Source: Comamonas suwonensis
GTDB taxonomy: Bacteria > Pseudomonadota > Gammaproteobacteria > Burkholderiales > Burkholderiaceae_C
Reading direction: 5' to 3'
DNA length: 64,000 nt
Assembly: GCF_012844455.2 (NCBI RefSeq)
Contig: NZ_JABBCQ020000007.1
Coordinates: 171,777-235,776 of the forward strand
Positions within the stretch are counted from its first letter, which is position 1; the number at the start of each line of letters is the position of its first letter. This document shows, piece by piece, positions 8,850-16,947 of the stretch. A program made the translations under genes and the position numbers. The notes under the pieces are model-generated. The model made no database searches. It was not told the origin of the DNA and saw only the letters and a program-made list of their open reading frames with translations.

Positions 8850-9689
8850 TCAGCCGTTTTGCATGAAGTCGATGCAGGTGCGGTTGAACATATTGCGGTG
8901 CTCAACCTGTACCCAGTGACCGCACTGGTTGACCAGAACGATGCGGCAGTTCTTGATGCCGTTTGCCAACTTTTCAGCGCCGCCCACAGGGTTGAAGGCA
9001 TCTTGCATGCCCCAGAAGCCCAGCACATTGCACTTCAGATCGGGCAGTTGTTCGGTCATGTTGGGGATATACAGGCGCTGGCGCGACGCGTCGGTCTGTG
9101 TGAGTGCAATAGGGGCGCGCTCGTTGATGATCTCGTCGGTCAGCAGCGATTGGTCCACCACCTGCATGCTCATCACGGCGCGCATGGCTTCGGGACCAGT
9201 CTTGCCGGACTTGTAGATGTTGAACATATTGGTAATGCCGGGCATGGCCATATAGGCTTCAAACTCTTCCACGCCGCCGGGGGCCATCAGGATCAGGCTC
9301 TTGACGTCTTCAGGGTACTTGAGCGCATAGCCCAGTGCCACGGCTCCGCCCAGCGAGTTGCCCAACAAGGTGATGTTCTTCAGGCCCAGCTTGTCGACCA
9401 GACCCTTGACGCCAGCGATGAAGAAATCCATGTCGTACTGCTTGGGCTCTTCGGTCTTGGAAGACAGTCCATAGCCCAGCAGATCAGGAACGATGGAGCG
9501 GAATCCCGCCTTGGCAAACTCGGGGTAGTTGCCCTTGAAGTTGCTGTAGCCGCTGGCACCACCGCCTGCGCCGTGCAAAAAGATGACGGGATCACCCGAG
9601 CCTTGCTCGTGATAGTGCACGCGCTGGGGCTGGCCGGCCACATTGCCGATGTCCACATATTTGCCTTCGGGGATGGAAAAAGTGCTCAT
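8850..9689 (-). CDS. tesD: meta-cleavage product hydrolase TesD
   Basis: A 279-residue alpha/beta hydrolase of the carbon-carbon bond type (BphD, HsaD). It hydrolyses the 4,9-diseco steroid meta-cleavage product to a hexahydroindane-propanoate (C/D rings) and 2-hydroxyhexa-2,4-dienoate. HGAGGG at 39-44 forms the oxyanion hole, GNSLGG holds Ser112, an Asp lies in WGMQDAFNP, and His258 in NQCGHW completes the triad. The meta-cleavage dioxygenase TesB is not in this window, in keeping with its location in a separate tes cluster. Confidence 0.93.
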   Translation of the reverse strand: MSTFSIPEGKYVDIGNVAGQPQRVHYHEQGSGDPVIFLHGAGGGASGYSNFKGNYPEFAKAGFRSIVPDLLGYGLSSKTEEPKQYDMDFFIAGVKGLVDKLGLKNITLLGNSLGGAVALGYALKYPEDVKSLILMAPGGVEEFEAYMAMPGITNMFNIYKSGKTGPEAMRAVMSMQVVDQSLLTDEIINERAPIALTQTDASRQRLYIPNMTEQLPDLKCNVLGFWGMQDAFNPVGGAEKLANGIKNCRIVLVNQCGHWVQVEHRNMFNRTCIDFMQNG

Positions 9690-9756
9690 CTCTGTTCTTT
9701 ATGGTTGGAGTGGATTGGCGAAGGCTGTCTCCGGCCTTCGGCTGAAAAATGGGCAT

Positions 9757-10734
9757 TCAGGCCTTGGCTTGCCAGAGTTTGGGCAGACCAGGGTCGGTGG
9801 CGGTGATCGCTTTCTTGAGCAGATTGCGCAGCGTGGCTGCTTCCATCTCGCCCAGGCTTTCGATCAGATCGGTCTCTACCGCCTTGGCCGCGGCCAGCAC
9901 ATGCAAGATGGCTGTGTTGCCTTGCGCCGTCAGCTGCAGTGACTCAGCGCGACCACGGCTTTCTTCCACCCAGCCTTTGCTGATGAGGGATTGCAGTGCC
10001 ACGGTGCCAATGTCAGTGCCTGTGTAGGCCATGTGCGAGGCGATCTCGGCAGGCGACTGAGGTTGCTGGATGCTGAGCAGGGAGAGCACGTAAAAATCAG
10101 CATCCGTCATACCGTAGGCCGCCATGGGCTTGCGCAGGCCGCTTAAGAATTGGAAGTGAGCACGGCCCATCAGATAGCCGATGAGATTCTCTGAATACGC
10201 GGCATTGGTATCGGCTGCAGGCTCGCTGGCCACAGCACTGGCCATGCGCGATGCCAGTGCGTAGCCACCGGTCACATACAACAGAGGCGGGTGCGGATTG
10301 GAGTCGTAGCCAGTCACTTCGCCCACAAAAATGATGTGGTCGCCGCCGTCGTACTGGAAGGCTGTCTTGCACTGAAAGCGCGCGCTGCAGTCTTGCAGCA
10401 GAGGGGCATGTGCTTCTTCTGAGTCCAGTGGCAGGCCCGAGAACTTGTCTTCGCCGGCTCGGGCAAAGCGGTTGGACAGGGCTTCTTGCTCGTTAGAGAG
10501 AATGTGCACATTCCAGGTCTGAGCGCTCTGGAATACGGGCAGGCTACGTGCGTTCTTGGCCAGACTCCACAGAACCATGGGCGGCTCCAGCGAAACCGAA
10601 TTGAAGCTGTTGGCGGTGATTCCTACAGGCTCGCCATTTTCGGCACGGGTGGTGACGATGGTGACCCCTGTGCCGAACATGCCCAGGGTGCGGCGGAAGT
10701 CTTTGGGGTCGAAGGTTGCTGTAGTACTTTGCAT
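9757..10734 (-). CDS. tesA1: flavin reductase of 3-HSA hydroxylase TesA1, with MarR-like C-terminal domain
   Basis: The small component of the two-component hydroxylase that converts 3-HSA to 3,4-DHSA; it supplies reduced flavin to TesA2. The ATG at 10734 is chosen (325 residues) because AAGGAGA lies just upstream; a TTG start at 10758 is also possible. Residues 1-165 are a flavin-reductase-like FMN-binding split barrel (FRRTLGMFGTGVTIVTT, GITANSFNSVSLEPP). Residues about 185-325 resemble a MarR winged helix (SPAEIASHMAYTGTDIGTVALQSL, wing SRGRAE). The same fold pair exists in the C1 reductase of p-hydroxyphenylacetate hydroxylase, where the C-terminal domain senses substrate. It is first in the leftward operon, 67 bases before tesD. 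Confidence 0.88.
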   Translation of the reverse strand: MQSTTATFDPKDFRRTLGMFGTGVTIVTTRAENGEPVGITANSFNSVSLEPPMVLWSLAKNARSLPVFQSAQTWNVHILSNEQEALSNRFARAGEDKFSGLPLDSEEAHAPLLQDCSARFQCKTAFQYDGGDHIIFVGEVTGYDSNPHPPLLYVTGGYALASRMASAVASEPAADTNAAYSENLIGYLMGRAHFQFLSGLRKPMAAYGMTDADFYVLSLLSIQQPQSPAEIASHMAYTGTDIGTVALQSLISKGWVEESRGRAESLQLTAQGNTAILHVLAAAKAVETDLIESLGEMEAATLRNLLKKAITATDPGLPKLWQAKA

Positions 10735-11013
10735 GGGGTGAATGTCTCCTTGCTCCAAGAGTGCTGGCTATGGGCAATTTTTGAATCCTTCACATGGACT
10801 AGCAGAGGTAAACAGGTCTTGGTGTTTGTCCTAGGGTTCTGTTTTTTGCTGTGCTGAACCCGCTTGGAGTGGAGCGGTTTTGTGCATGTTTACTCGTTAG
10901 TCTGATCGGACGATGAATGGGAATTTGCATGGTGAGAGCATTCCTGTCATAGGCAAAAAGGCCTTGCCCACCACACCACAAGCCGTCCGGTGGAGCGGCA
11001 ACTGGAGACCTGA
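10735..11013 (+). promoter_or_regulatory. divergent tes control region
   Basis: These 279 bases between tesA1 (leftward) and tesA2 (rightward) must carry both promoters. The clearest symmetric element is GTCTGATCGGAC at 10900-10911, matching its reverse complement at 10 of 12 positions and centred on GATC; it is a candidate operator. The regulator of the tes genes, TesR, is not encoded in this window. AAGGAGA (tesA1) and GGAGACC (tesA2) ribosome sites flank the region. No convincing -35/-10 pair can be assigned by eye. Confidence 0.55.
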
Positions 11014-12210
11014 ATGAACACAATGACAGACAACTACCTCACCCCCGATGCGCTGGCCGTGATCGAGCGTGCCAAGGCGCTGGCACCCAAGCTGGCCGCT
11101 CGCGCACAGCAAGCAGATCGCGAAGGTAAGATCAGCGACGAAACCGTTCAGCAGATGGCCGAGGCGGGTCTGTTCCGTGTGCTGCAACCCAAGCGCTGGG
11201 GTGGCTATGAAATGGACCCGCGCGTTTTCTACAGCGTGCAGATGGAGCTGGCCAAAGGCTGTATGTCCACTGCCTGGATTTATGGGGTGGTCGGTGTGCA
11301 CCCCTGGCAGCTGGGTCTGTTCCCCGCTCAGGCGCAGGAGGATGTCTGGGGCAAGGACAGCGGCGTGCGCATTGCCTCGACCTATATGCCTACCGGCAAG
11401 GCAGAGCCTGTGGACGGTGGTTTCAAGTTCAATGGCCGCTGGAGCTTCTCCACTGGCTCCAAGCATTGCGACTGGCTGTTCCTGGGCGGACTGCTGCCCA
11501 AGCGCGATGGCACCCCCGGCTTTGAGCATGTGACCTTCCTGCTGCCCAAGAGCGACTACCGCATTGAAGACAACTGGGATGTGCTGGGCCTGCGCGGCAC
11601 TGGCAGTCACGACATTGTGGTGGAAGACGCATTCGTGCCTGCGCACCGCATTCAGTACACCAATGACCACAGCGATGCGGGTTGCCCTGGTCGCGTGGAA
11701 AACACCAGCTGGCTGTTCCGCATTCCCTTCACCCATGTATTCCAGCGTGCCGTGTCAACGGCTTGCCTGGGCGCGCTGGAAGGCACGATTGCCTCGTTCA
11801 CCGAGCGTGCCACGGCACACGTGGGCAAGCATGGCAACAAGATGGCCGAAGACGTGAATGCGCAGACTGCGGTGACGGAAGCTGCCATTGCCCTGGACCA
11901 GCTGAAGCTGGTGCTGTTCCGCAACTATGCACGCATCGTGGACGCTGCCAAGACCGGTATTCAGCTGTCGCTGGAAGAACGCCTGCTGCAGCGTGCCCAG
12001 GCTTCCTATGTGCCTAAGCTCACCGGCTATCACGTCAACGAGATGATGCGTGCCTGCGCCGCCAGCGGTACCTTCAAGAGCAACCCCATTGAGCGCGTGT
12101 TCCGAGACATCCATCAGGGCCGTACCCACATCGCCAACAATACGGATGCCTATGTGCGTGCCTATGGGTCGCATGTGCTGGGCATTCCTAATCAGGAACC
12201 TTTCGTCTGA
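11014..12210 (+). CDS. tesA2: 3-HSA hydroxylase oxygenase component TesA2
   Basis: A 398-residue group D flavin monooxygenase with an acyl-CoA dehydrogenase fold, equivalent to HsaA and HpaB-like oxygenases. It uses reduced flavin from TesA1 to hydroxylate C4 of 3-hydroxy-9,10-secoandrosta-1,3,5(10)-triene-9,17-dione, giving the catechol for ring cleavage. Visible features are LFRVLQPKRWGGYE near residue 55, the FNGRWSFSTGSKHCDW substrate/flavin region, the GLRGTGSHDIVVEDAFVP strand and a C-terminal four-helix bundle ending near NPIERVFRDIHQGRTH. There is no active acyl-CoA dehydrogenase glutamate at the usual site. It is the first gene of the rightward operon. Confidence 0.93.
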   Translation: MNTMTDNYLTPDALAVIERAKALAPKLAARAQQADREGKISDETVQQMAEAGLFRVLQPKRWGGYEMDPRVFYSVQMELAKGCMSTAWIYGVVGVHPWQLGLFPAQAQEDVWGKDSGVRIASTYMPTGKAEPVDGGFKFNGRWSFSTGSKHCDWLFLGGLLPKRDGTPGFEHVTFLLPKSDYRIEDNWDVLGLRGTGSHDIVVEDAFVPAHRIQYTNDHSDAGCPGRVENTSWLFRIPFTHVFQRAVSTACLGALEGTIASFTERATAHVGKHGNKMAEDVNAQTAVTEAAIALDQLKLVLFRNYARIVDAAKTGIQLSLEERLLQRAQASYVPKLTGYHVNEMMRACAASGTFKSNPIERVFRDIHQGRTHIANNTDAYVRAYGSHVLGIPNQEPFV

Positions 12211-12311
12211 ATCTGATCAGCTGAAACTGCGGCAGTCGTCCATAGAGGCCACTGCCGCAAGCGTTCTTTTGCGACAGACCATCCATAAAACAAAGATTTC
12301 GGAGACAAGGT

Positions 12312-14042
12312 ATGGCAGAACAAGAATATGACCTGATCGTCGTGGGCTCGGGAGCGGGAGCCCTGCTGGGGGCGATTCGCGCTCAGGAGCAGGGCCTCAA
12401 GACGTTGCTGGTCGAGAAAACAGATCTGTTTGGCGGCACCTCCGCTTTGTCGGGTGGTGGTATCTGGATTCCGCTCAATTACGATCAGAAGAATTCGGGC
12501 ATCAAAGATGACCTTGAAACCGCATTCAGCTACATGAAGCGTTGCGTACGCGGTATGGCCACGGATGACCGTGTGCTGGCCTATGTGGAAACCGCCAGCA
12601 AGATGGCTGAGTACCTGCGCCAGATCGGCATTCCCTACCGGGCCATGGCTAAGTACGCTGACTACTACCCTCATATCGAAGGCTCCAAGCCCGGGGGGCG
12701 CACCATGGACCCGATGGATTTCAACGCCGCCAAGCTGGGCTTGCCAGCGCTTGAGACCATGCGCCCTGGAGCGACGGGCAACATGTTGTTTGGCAAGATG
12801 AGCATTAATGCGTTTGAAGCGCATTCCATGTTGTCGCGTGAACTCAAGTCGCGCTTCACCATCGTGGGCATCATGCTCAAATATTTTCTGGACTACCCCT
12901 GGCGCAGCAAGACGACGCGCGATCGCCGCATGGCCGGTGGCCAGGCCTTGATCGCTGGCCTGCTGACAGCGGCTAACAAGGTTGGGGTCGAGATGTGGTG
13001 CAAGTCGCCACTGAAGGAACTGGTGAAGGATGCATCGGGCCGCGTGACTGGCGTCATCGTTGAAAAGAACGGCCAGTGCATACAAGTCAACGCCAAGCGC
13101 GGTGTGATGCTGGGGGCCGGTGGTTTTGAGCGCAATCAGGAAATGCGCGACCAATATCTGACCAAGCCCACCAAGGCCGAATGGACTGCTACTCCTGTAG
13201 GCGGCAATACCGGTGATGCACACCGTGCAGGTCAGGCCGTGGGGGCGCAATTGCACCTGATGGATTGGTCCTGGGGCGTGCCGACGATGGATGTTCCTAA
13301 AGAAGCGGCCTTCCGCGGTATTTTTGTAGAGCGTTCATTGCCTGGCTGCATGGTGGTCAACAACAAGGGACAGCGCTTTCTGGATGAGTCCGGCCCATAT
13401 CCCGAGTTTCAGCAAGCCATGCTGGCTGAACATGCCAAGGGCAATGGCGGCGTGCCTGCGTGGATTGTGTTTGATGCCTCTTTCCGCGCTCAAAACCCCA
13501 TGGGACCACTCATGCCTGCCTCCGCCATTCCAGACAGCAAGGTGCGCAAGAGCTGGTTGAATAATGTGTACTGGAAGGGCGAAACGCTGGAAGATCTGGC
13601 CGGTCAGATCGGTGTGGAGGCTGCGGGCCTGAAGGACAGCGCATGCCGCATGACCGAATACGCCAAGACCGGCAAGGATCTGGACTTTGACCGCGGTGGC
13701 AACGTGTTTGACCGCTACTACGGCGACCCACGTCTGAAGAATCCTAACCTGGGGCCCATCGAAAAAGGCCCGTTCTACGCCATGCGCCTGTGGCCCGGCG
13801 AAATCGGCACCAAGGGCGGTTTGCTGACTGACCGTGAAGGCCGTGTGCTGAACACCGAAGGTCAGGTGATTGATGGCTTGTACTGCGTGGGTAATAACTC
13901 CGCTTCCGTTATGGGGCCGGCTTATGCGGGCGCTGGTTCTACGCTTGGGCCAGCCATGACATTTGCTTTCCGAGCGGTGGCTGACATGCTGGGCAAGCCT
14001 CTGCCACTCGAAAACCCACACCTGCTGGGTAAGGCTGTTTAA
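12312..14042 (+). CDS. tesH: 3-ketosteroid delta1-dehydrogenase TesH
   Basis: A 576-residue FAD enzyme that introduces the C1-C2 double bond into 3-keto-4-ene steroids such as androstenedione. VGSGAGALLGAIRAQ at the N-terminus is the Rossmann FAD motif, followed by EKTDLFGGTSALSGGGIW. The C-terminal VGNNSASVMGPAYAGAGST segment contains the Tyr/Gly active-site pair of KstD enzymes. With TesI it makes the 1,4-diene needed for B-ring opening. The ribosome site GGAGACAAGG precedes the ATG. The gene lies 101 bases after tesA2 and 13 before tesI. Confidence 0.94.
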   Translation: MAEQEYDLIVVGSGAGALLGAIRAQEQGLKTLLVEKTDLFGGTSALSGGGIWIPLNYDQKNSGIKDDLETAFSYMKRCVRGMATDDRVLAYVETASKMAEYLRQIGIPYRAMAKYADYYPHIEGSKPGGRTMDPMDFNAAKLGLPALETMRPGATGNMLFGKMSINAFEAHSMLSRELKSRFTIVGIMLKYFLDYPWRSKTTRDRRMAGGQALIAGLLTAANKVGVEMWCKSPLKELVKDASGRVTGVIVEKNGQCIQVNAKRGVMLGAGGFERNQEMRDQYLTKPTKAEWTATPVGGNTGDAHRAGQAVGAQLHLMDWSWGVPTMDVPKEAAFRGIFVERSLPGCMVVNNKGQRFLDESGPYPEFQQAMLAEHAKGNGGVPAWIVFDASFRAQNPMGPLMPASAIPDSKVRKSWLNNVYWKGETLEDLAGQIGVEAAGLKDSACRMTEYAKTGKDLDFDRGGNVFDRYYGDPRLKNPNLGPIEKGPFYAMRLWPGEIGTKGGLLTDREGRVLNTEGQVIDGLYCVGNNSASVMGPAYAGAGSTLGPAMTFAFRAVADMLGKPLPLENPHLLGKAV

Positions 14043-14055
14043 GCAGGAGGCGTGT

Positions 14056-15795
14056 ATGTCGAATTCAAAAAAACACATTAGTACGATTAATCCTGTAGGC
14101 CCCGCACTGGATGTGCAGTCTGCCGATGAGATTCAGTGGTCTGATGCAGTCGATGTGGTGGTCGTGGGCTGGGGTGGAGCCGGTGCGAGCGCGGCGATTG
14201 AAGCACGCGAGCAAGGCGCTGAAGTGCTGGTGATCGACCGCTTCAGCGGCGGCGGTGCCAGCGTGCTCTCGGGCGGCGTGGTCTATGCCGGTGGTGGCAC
14301 CAAGTACCAGAAGCAAGCAGGCTTTGAGGATTCGCCCGAAGCCATGACCGCTTACCTCAAGCATGAGGTCAATGGCGTGGTCAGCGATGAGACGCTGGCA
14401 CGTTTCAGTCGAGACAGCGTGGCTAATCTGGACTGGCTGGAAAAGCAGGGTGCGACCTTCTCGTCGACCATGCCTGCGTACAAAACGTCGTACCCTGCCG
14501 ACGGCATGTACCTGTACTACTCGGGCAACGAAGTGGTCCCTGCTTATGGCAATCCGCAACTGGTCAGAAAGCCTGCTCCGCGTGGTCACCGTGTGGTGGC
14601 CAAGGGTCAGTCGGGTGCTACGTTTTTTGCGGCGCTTCAACAATCGACGCTGGCCCATGGTGCTCGCACGCTGACTCAGGCCCGCGTGCAGCGACTGGTT
14701 CGCGAGCAAGTCACCGGCCGTATTCTGGGTGTGGAAGTGACTGTGCTGCCTGAAGGTGATGCACGCACCGAGCGCCACAAAAAACTCGATGAGCTGGTAG
14801 CCAAGTGGCGTCTGTATCAAGCGCCACGCGCCCAGGCAGGTCGCCGCGAAGCTGCGCAGATTGAGAGCGAGATTGGCGAGAAGCGCTTTATCCGCGCCCG
14901 CAAGGGCGTAGTGCTGTCTACCGGTGGCTATATCTTCAACTCTGAATTGATGGATCAGTACGCACCGGCATACAAGCCCGGCTGGCTGACAGGTGCCACG
15001 GGCTGCGATGGATCGGGTCTGCGTCTGGGTCAGTCCGTGGGTGGCGTTGGCAAGGATCTGAACAATATCTCGGCCTGGCGTTTCATCACGCCCCCGTCGG
15101 TCTGGCCCAAGGGGTTGGTGGTCAATACCAAGGGTGAGCGTTTCTGTAACGAGCAGGTCTATGGCGCCAAGCTGGGCTATGAGCTGATGGAAAAGCAGGG
15201 TGGCAAGGGGTGGCTCATTATTGATAGCAAACTACGCAGGCAGGCTGCGTGGCAGTGCCTGTTTGGTGGTCTGTGGGCCTTTCAGTCCATGCCAGCGCTG
15301 GCGCTGATGTACAAGGTTGCAGTCAAGGCTAAGTCTGTTGCCGATCTGGCCAAAAAACTGGACATGGATGCTGCAGTTTTACAGCGCCAGTTTGACAGCG
15401 CCAATGCTGCTGCGCGTGGCGAAGCTGAGGACCCTCAGGGTAAATCCAAGGGCATGCGCCACGAGTTCAAGGGTGGCTCGCTGTTCGCCATTGATATCTC
15501 CATCACGCAGAAGATGTTCCCGCTGGCTGTGCTAAGTCTGGGTGGCCTCCAGGTCAACGAAGACAACGGCGCGGTGATTAATGGCGCAGGCTGCGATATT
15601 CCCGGCCTGTATGCCGCTGGTCGCACAGCCATTGGTGTGGCCTCTTCACGGTATGTGAGCGGGCTGTCTCTGGCGGACTGCGTGTTTTCTGGTCGTCGTG
15701 CAGGTAAGGCAGCAGCGCTAGCGCTGGAGGGCGACGAACCAGAAAAGCGGGTGCAAGTCCAGCCAGCAGTGGCTCTGGATAGTGTTTCGGCCTGA
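14056..15795 (+). CDS. tesI: 3-oxo-steroid delta4(5alpha)-dehydrogenase TesI
   Basis: A 579-residue flavoprotein related to TesH that introduces the C4-C5 double bond into 5alpha-3-ketosteroids. The ATG at 14056 is chosen because CAGGAGG stands just before it; a longer in-frame start at 13963 lies inside tesH. VVVGWGGAGASAAIEA is the FAD-binding motif, with IDRFSGGGASVLSGGVVYAGGG after it. The C-terminal PGLYAAGRTAIGVASSRYVSGLSL segment is the conserved FAD cap. A charged insertion near residues 240-275 (TERHKKLDELVAKWRLYQ) is absent from TesH and probably forms a surface helix. Confidence 0.9.
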   Translation: MSNSKKHISTINPVGPALDVQSADEIQWSDAVDVVVVGWGGAGASAAIEAREQGAEVLVIDRFSGGGASVLSGGVVYAGGGTKYQKQAGFEDSPEAMTAYLKHEVNGVVSDETLARFSRDSVANLDWLEKQGATFSSTMPAYKTSYPADGMYLYYSGNEVVPAYGNPQLVRKPAPRGHRVVAKGQSGATFFAALQQSTLAHGARTLTQARVQRLVREQVTGRILGVEVTVLPEGDARTERHKKLDELVAKWRLYQAPRAQAGRREAAQIESEIGEKRFIRARKGVVLSTGGYIFNSELMDQYAPAYKPGWLTGATGCDGSGLRLGQSVGGVGKDLNNISAWRFITPPSVWPKGLVVNTKGERFCNEQVYGAKLGYELMEKQGGKGWLIIDSKLRRQAAWQCLFGGLWAFQSMPALALMYKVAVKAKSVADLAKKLDMDAAVLQRQFDSANAAARGEAEDPQGKSKGMRHEFKGGSLFAIDISITQKMFPLAVLSLGGLQVNEDNGAVINGAGCDIPGLYAAGRTAIGVASSRYVSGLSLADCVFSGRRAGKAAALALEGDEPEKRVQVQPAVALDSVSA

Positions 15796-15806
15796 CCCCT
15801 TTGGGG

Positions 15807-15840
15807 GCAGTCATGTGCTGGGGCGTCGGCACCTGACTGC
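15807..15840 (+). other. strong hairpin between tesI and the reductase gene
   Basis: GCAGTCA-t-GTGC pairs with GCAC-c-TGACTGC around a 10-base loop. It has no T-run after it, so it is more likely an mRNA stability, processing or partial attenuation element than a full terminator. It sits in the 81-base gap between tesI and the next gene, the longest gap downstream in this operon. Confidence 0.5.
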
Positions 15841-15876
15841 GACAAAAAGTGTGAGTGAGTAAGGGGATCAATAAAA

Positions 15877-16944
15877 ATGAGCAGTGAAGCCACAACAACC
15901 ACATCGCGTTACCACCCGCTGCGCGTGAGCGCGGTGATTGATGAAACGCACGACACCAAATCCATCGTGTTTGATGTACCCGAGGCACTCGCCGAGCAAT
16001 TCAGCTATCGCCCCGGTCAGTTTTTGACGCTGCGACTGCCTATCGACGGCCGTTATGTGCCCCGCTGCTATTCCATGTCCAGCGCGCCTGCGCTGGACAA
16101 TGCGCTGCGCGTCACCGTCAAGCGCGTGAATCAAGGGCGTGGTTCCAACTGGGTGTGCGACAAAATTCGCGTGGGTGATGCCATCGAGTTGATGCCGCCG
16201 TCTGGTCTGTTTTCGCCCAAAAATTTGTCGCAGAACTTTCTGCTGCTGGCTGGCGGTAGCGGTATCACACCGGTGTTTTCGATTTTACGCACCGTGCTCA
16301 AACAGCATCAGGGCAATGTGGTGCTGTTCTACGCCAATCGCGATGAGCGCTCGGTGATCTTCAAGAAGGATTTGCAGCAACTGTCGGCTGAGTATCCTGA
16401 TCGCCTGCAAGTCATTCACTGGCTCGATTCGGTGCAGGGCGCACCGTCGCAAAAACAGCTGGTGGCCTGGGCAACGCCCTGGGTGGCCGATGCTGGTCAG
16501 GCCTTTATCTGCGGCCCAGGTCCCTTCATGGATGCGGCACAGACGGCCATGATCGAAGCAGGAATGCCGTCGGAGCAGGTGCATGTGGAGCGCTTTGTCT
16601 CCCTGCCTGATGAGGACACCCTGCAGCAGATGCAGGAGGCGGCTGCGCCTGTGGAGGCTGCGGTTGATGAAGCCGTGGTGCAGTTGCGCCTGGATGGTGA
16701 GGAATACGAGTTCACCTGCAGTGGTACAGAAACCATTCTGGAGGCGGGTCTGCGCGCAGGTATCAATGTGCCTTACTCCTGCCAGGCAGGCATGTGCGCC
16801 TCTTGCATGTGCCAGGTACAGGGCGGCAGCGTCCATCTACGCCACAACGAAGTGCTGGACGCCAAGGATTTGTCCAAGAAGTGGACGCTGGCCTGCCAGT
16901 CCGTACCCACCAGCGAAAAGCTGCGCGTCAAGTTTCCGGAGTAA
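15877..16944 (+). CDS. kshB: 3-ketosteroid 9alpha-hydroxylase reductase (ORF17, KshB-like)
   Basis: A 355-residue electron-transfer protein: an FAD domain (RCYSMSSAP flavin motif), an NAD domain (LLAGGSGITPVFSIL and CGPGPFMDAAQTAM) and a C-terminal plant-type [2Fe-2S] ferredoxin with cysteines 302, 307, 310 and 340 in the C-x4-C-x2-C-x29-C pattern. This order is that of KshB and of phenylacetyl-CoA epoxidase and phenol-type class IA reductases. In steroid degradation it would feed electrons to the Rieske oxygenase KshA, which opens the B ring; no KshA gene is in the window. It is followed 3 bases later by the CoA ligase gene. C. testosteroni literature names it ORF17. Confidence 0.88.
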   Translation: MSSEATTTTSRYHPLRVSAVIDETHDTKSIVFDVPEALAEQFSYRPGQFLTLRLPIDGRYVPRCYSMSSAPALDNALRVTVKRVNQGRGSNWVCDKIRVGDAIELMPPSGLFSPKNLSQNFLLLAGGSGITPVFSILRTVLKQHQGNVVLFYANRDERSVIFKKDLQQLSAEYPDRLQVIHWLDSVQGAPSQKQLVAWATPWVADAGQAFICGPGPFMDAAQTAMIEAGMPSEQVHVERFVSLPDEDTLQQMQEAAAPVEAAVDEAVVQLRLDGEEYEFTCSGTETILEAGLRAGINVPYSCQAGMCASCMCQVQGGSVHLRHNEVLDAKDLSKKWTLACQSVPTSEKLRVKFPE

Positions 16945-16947
16945 TTT

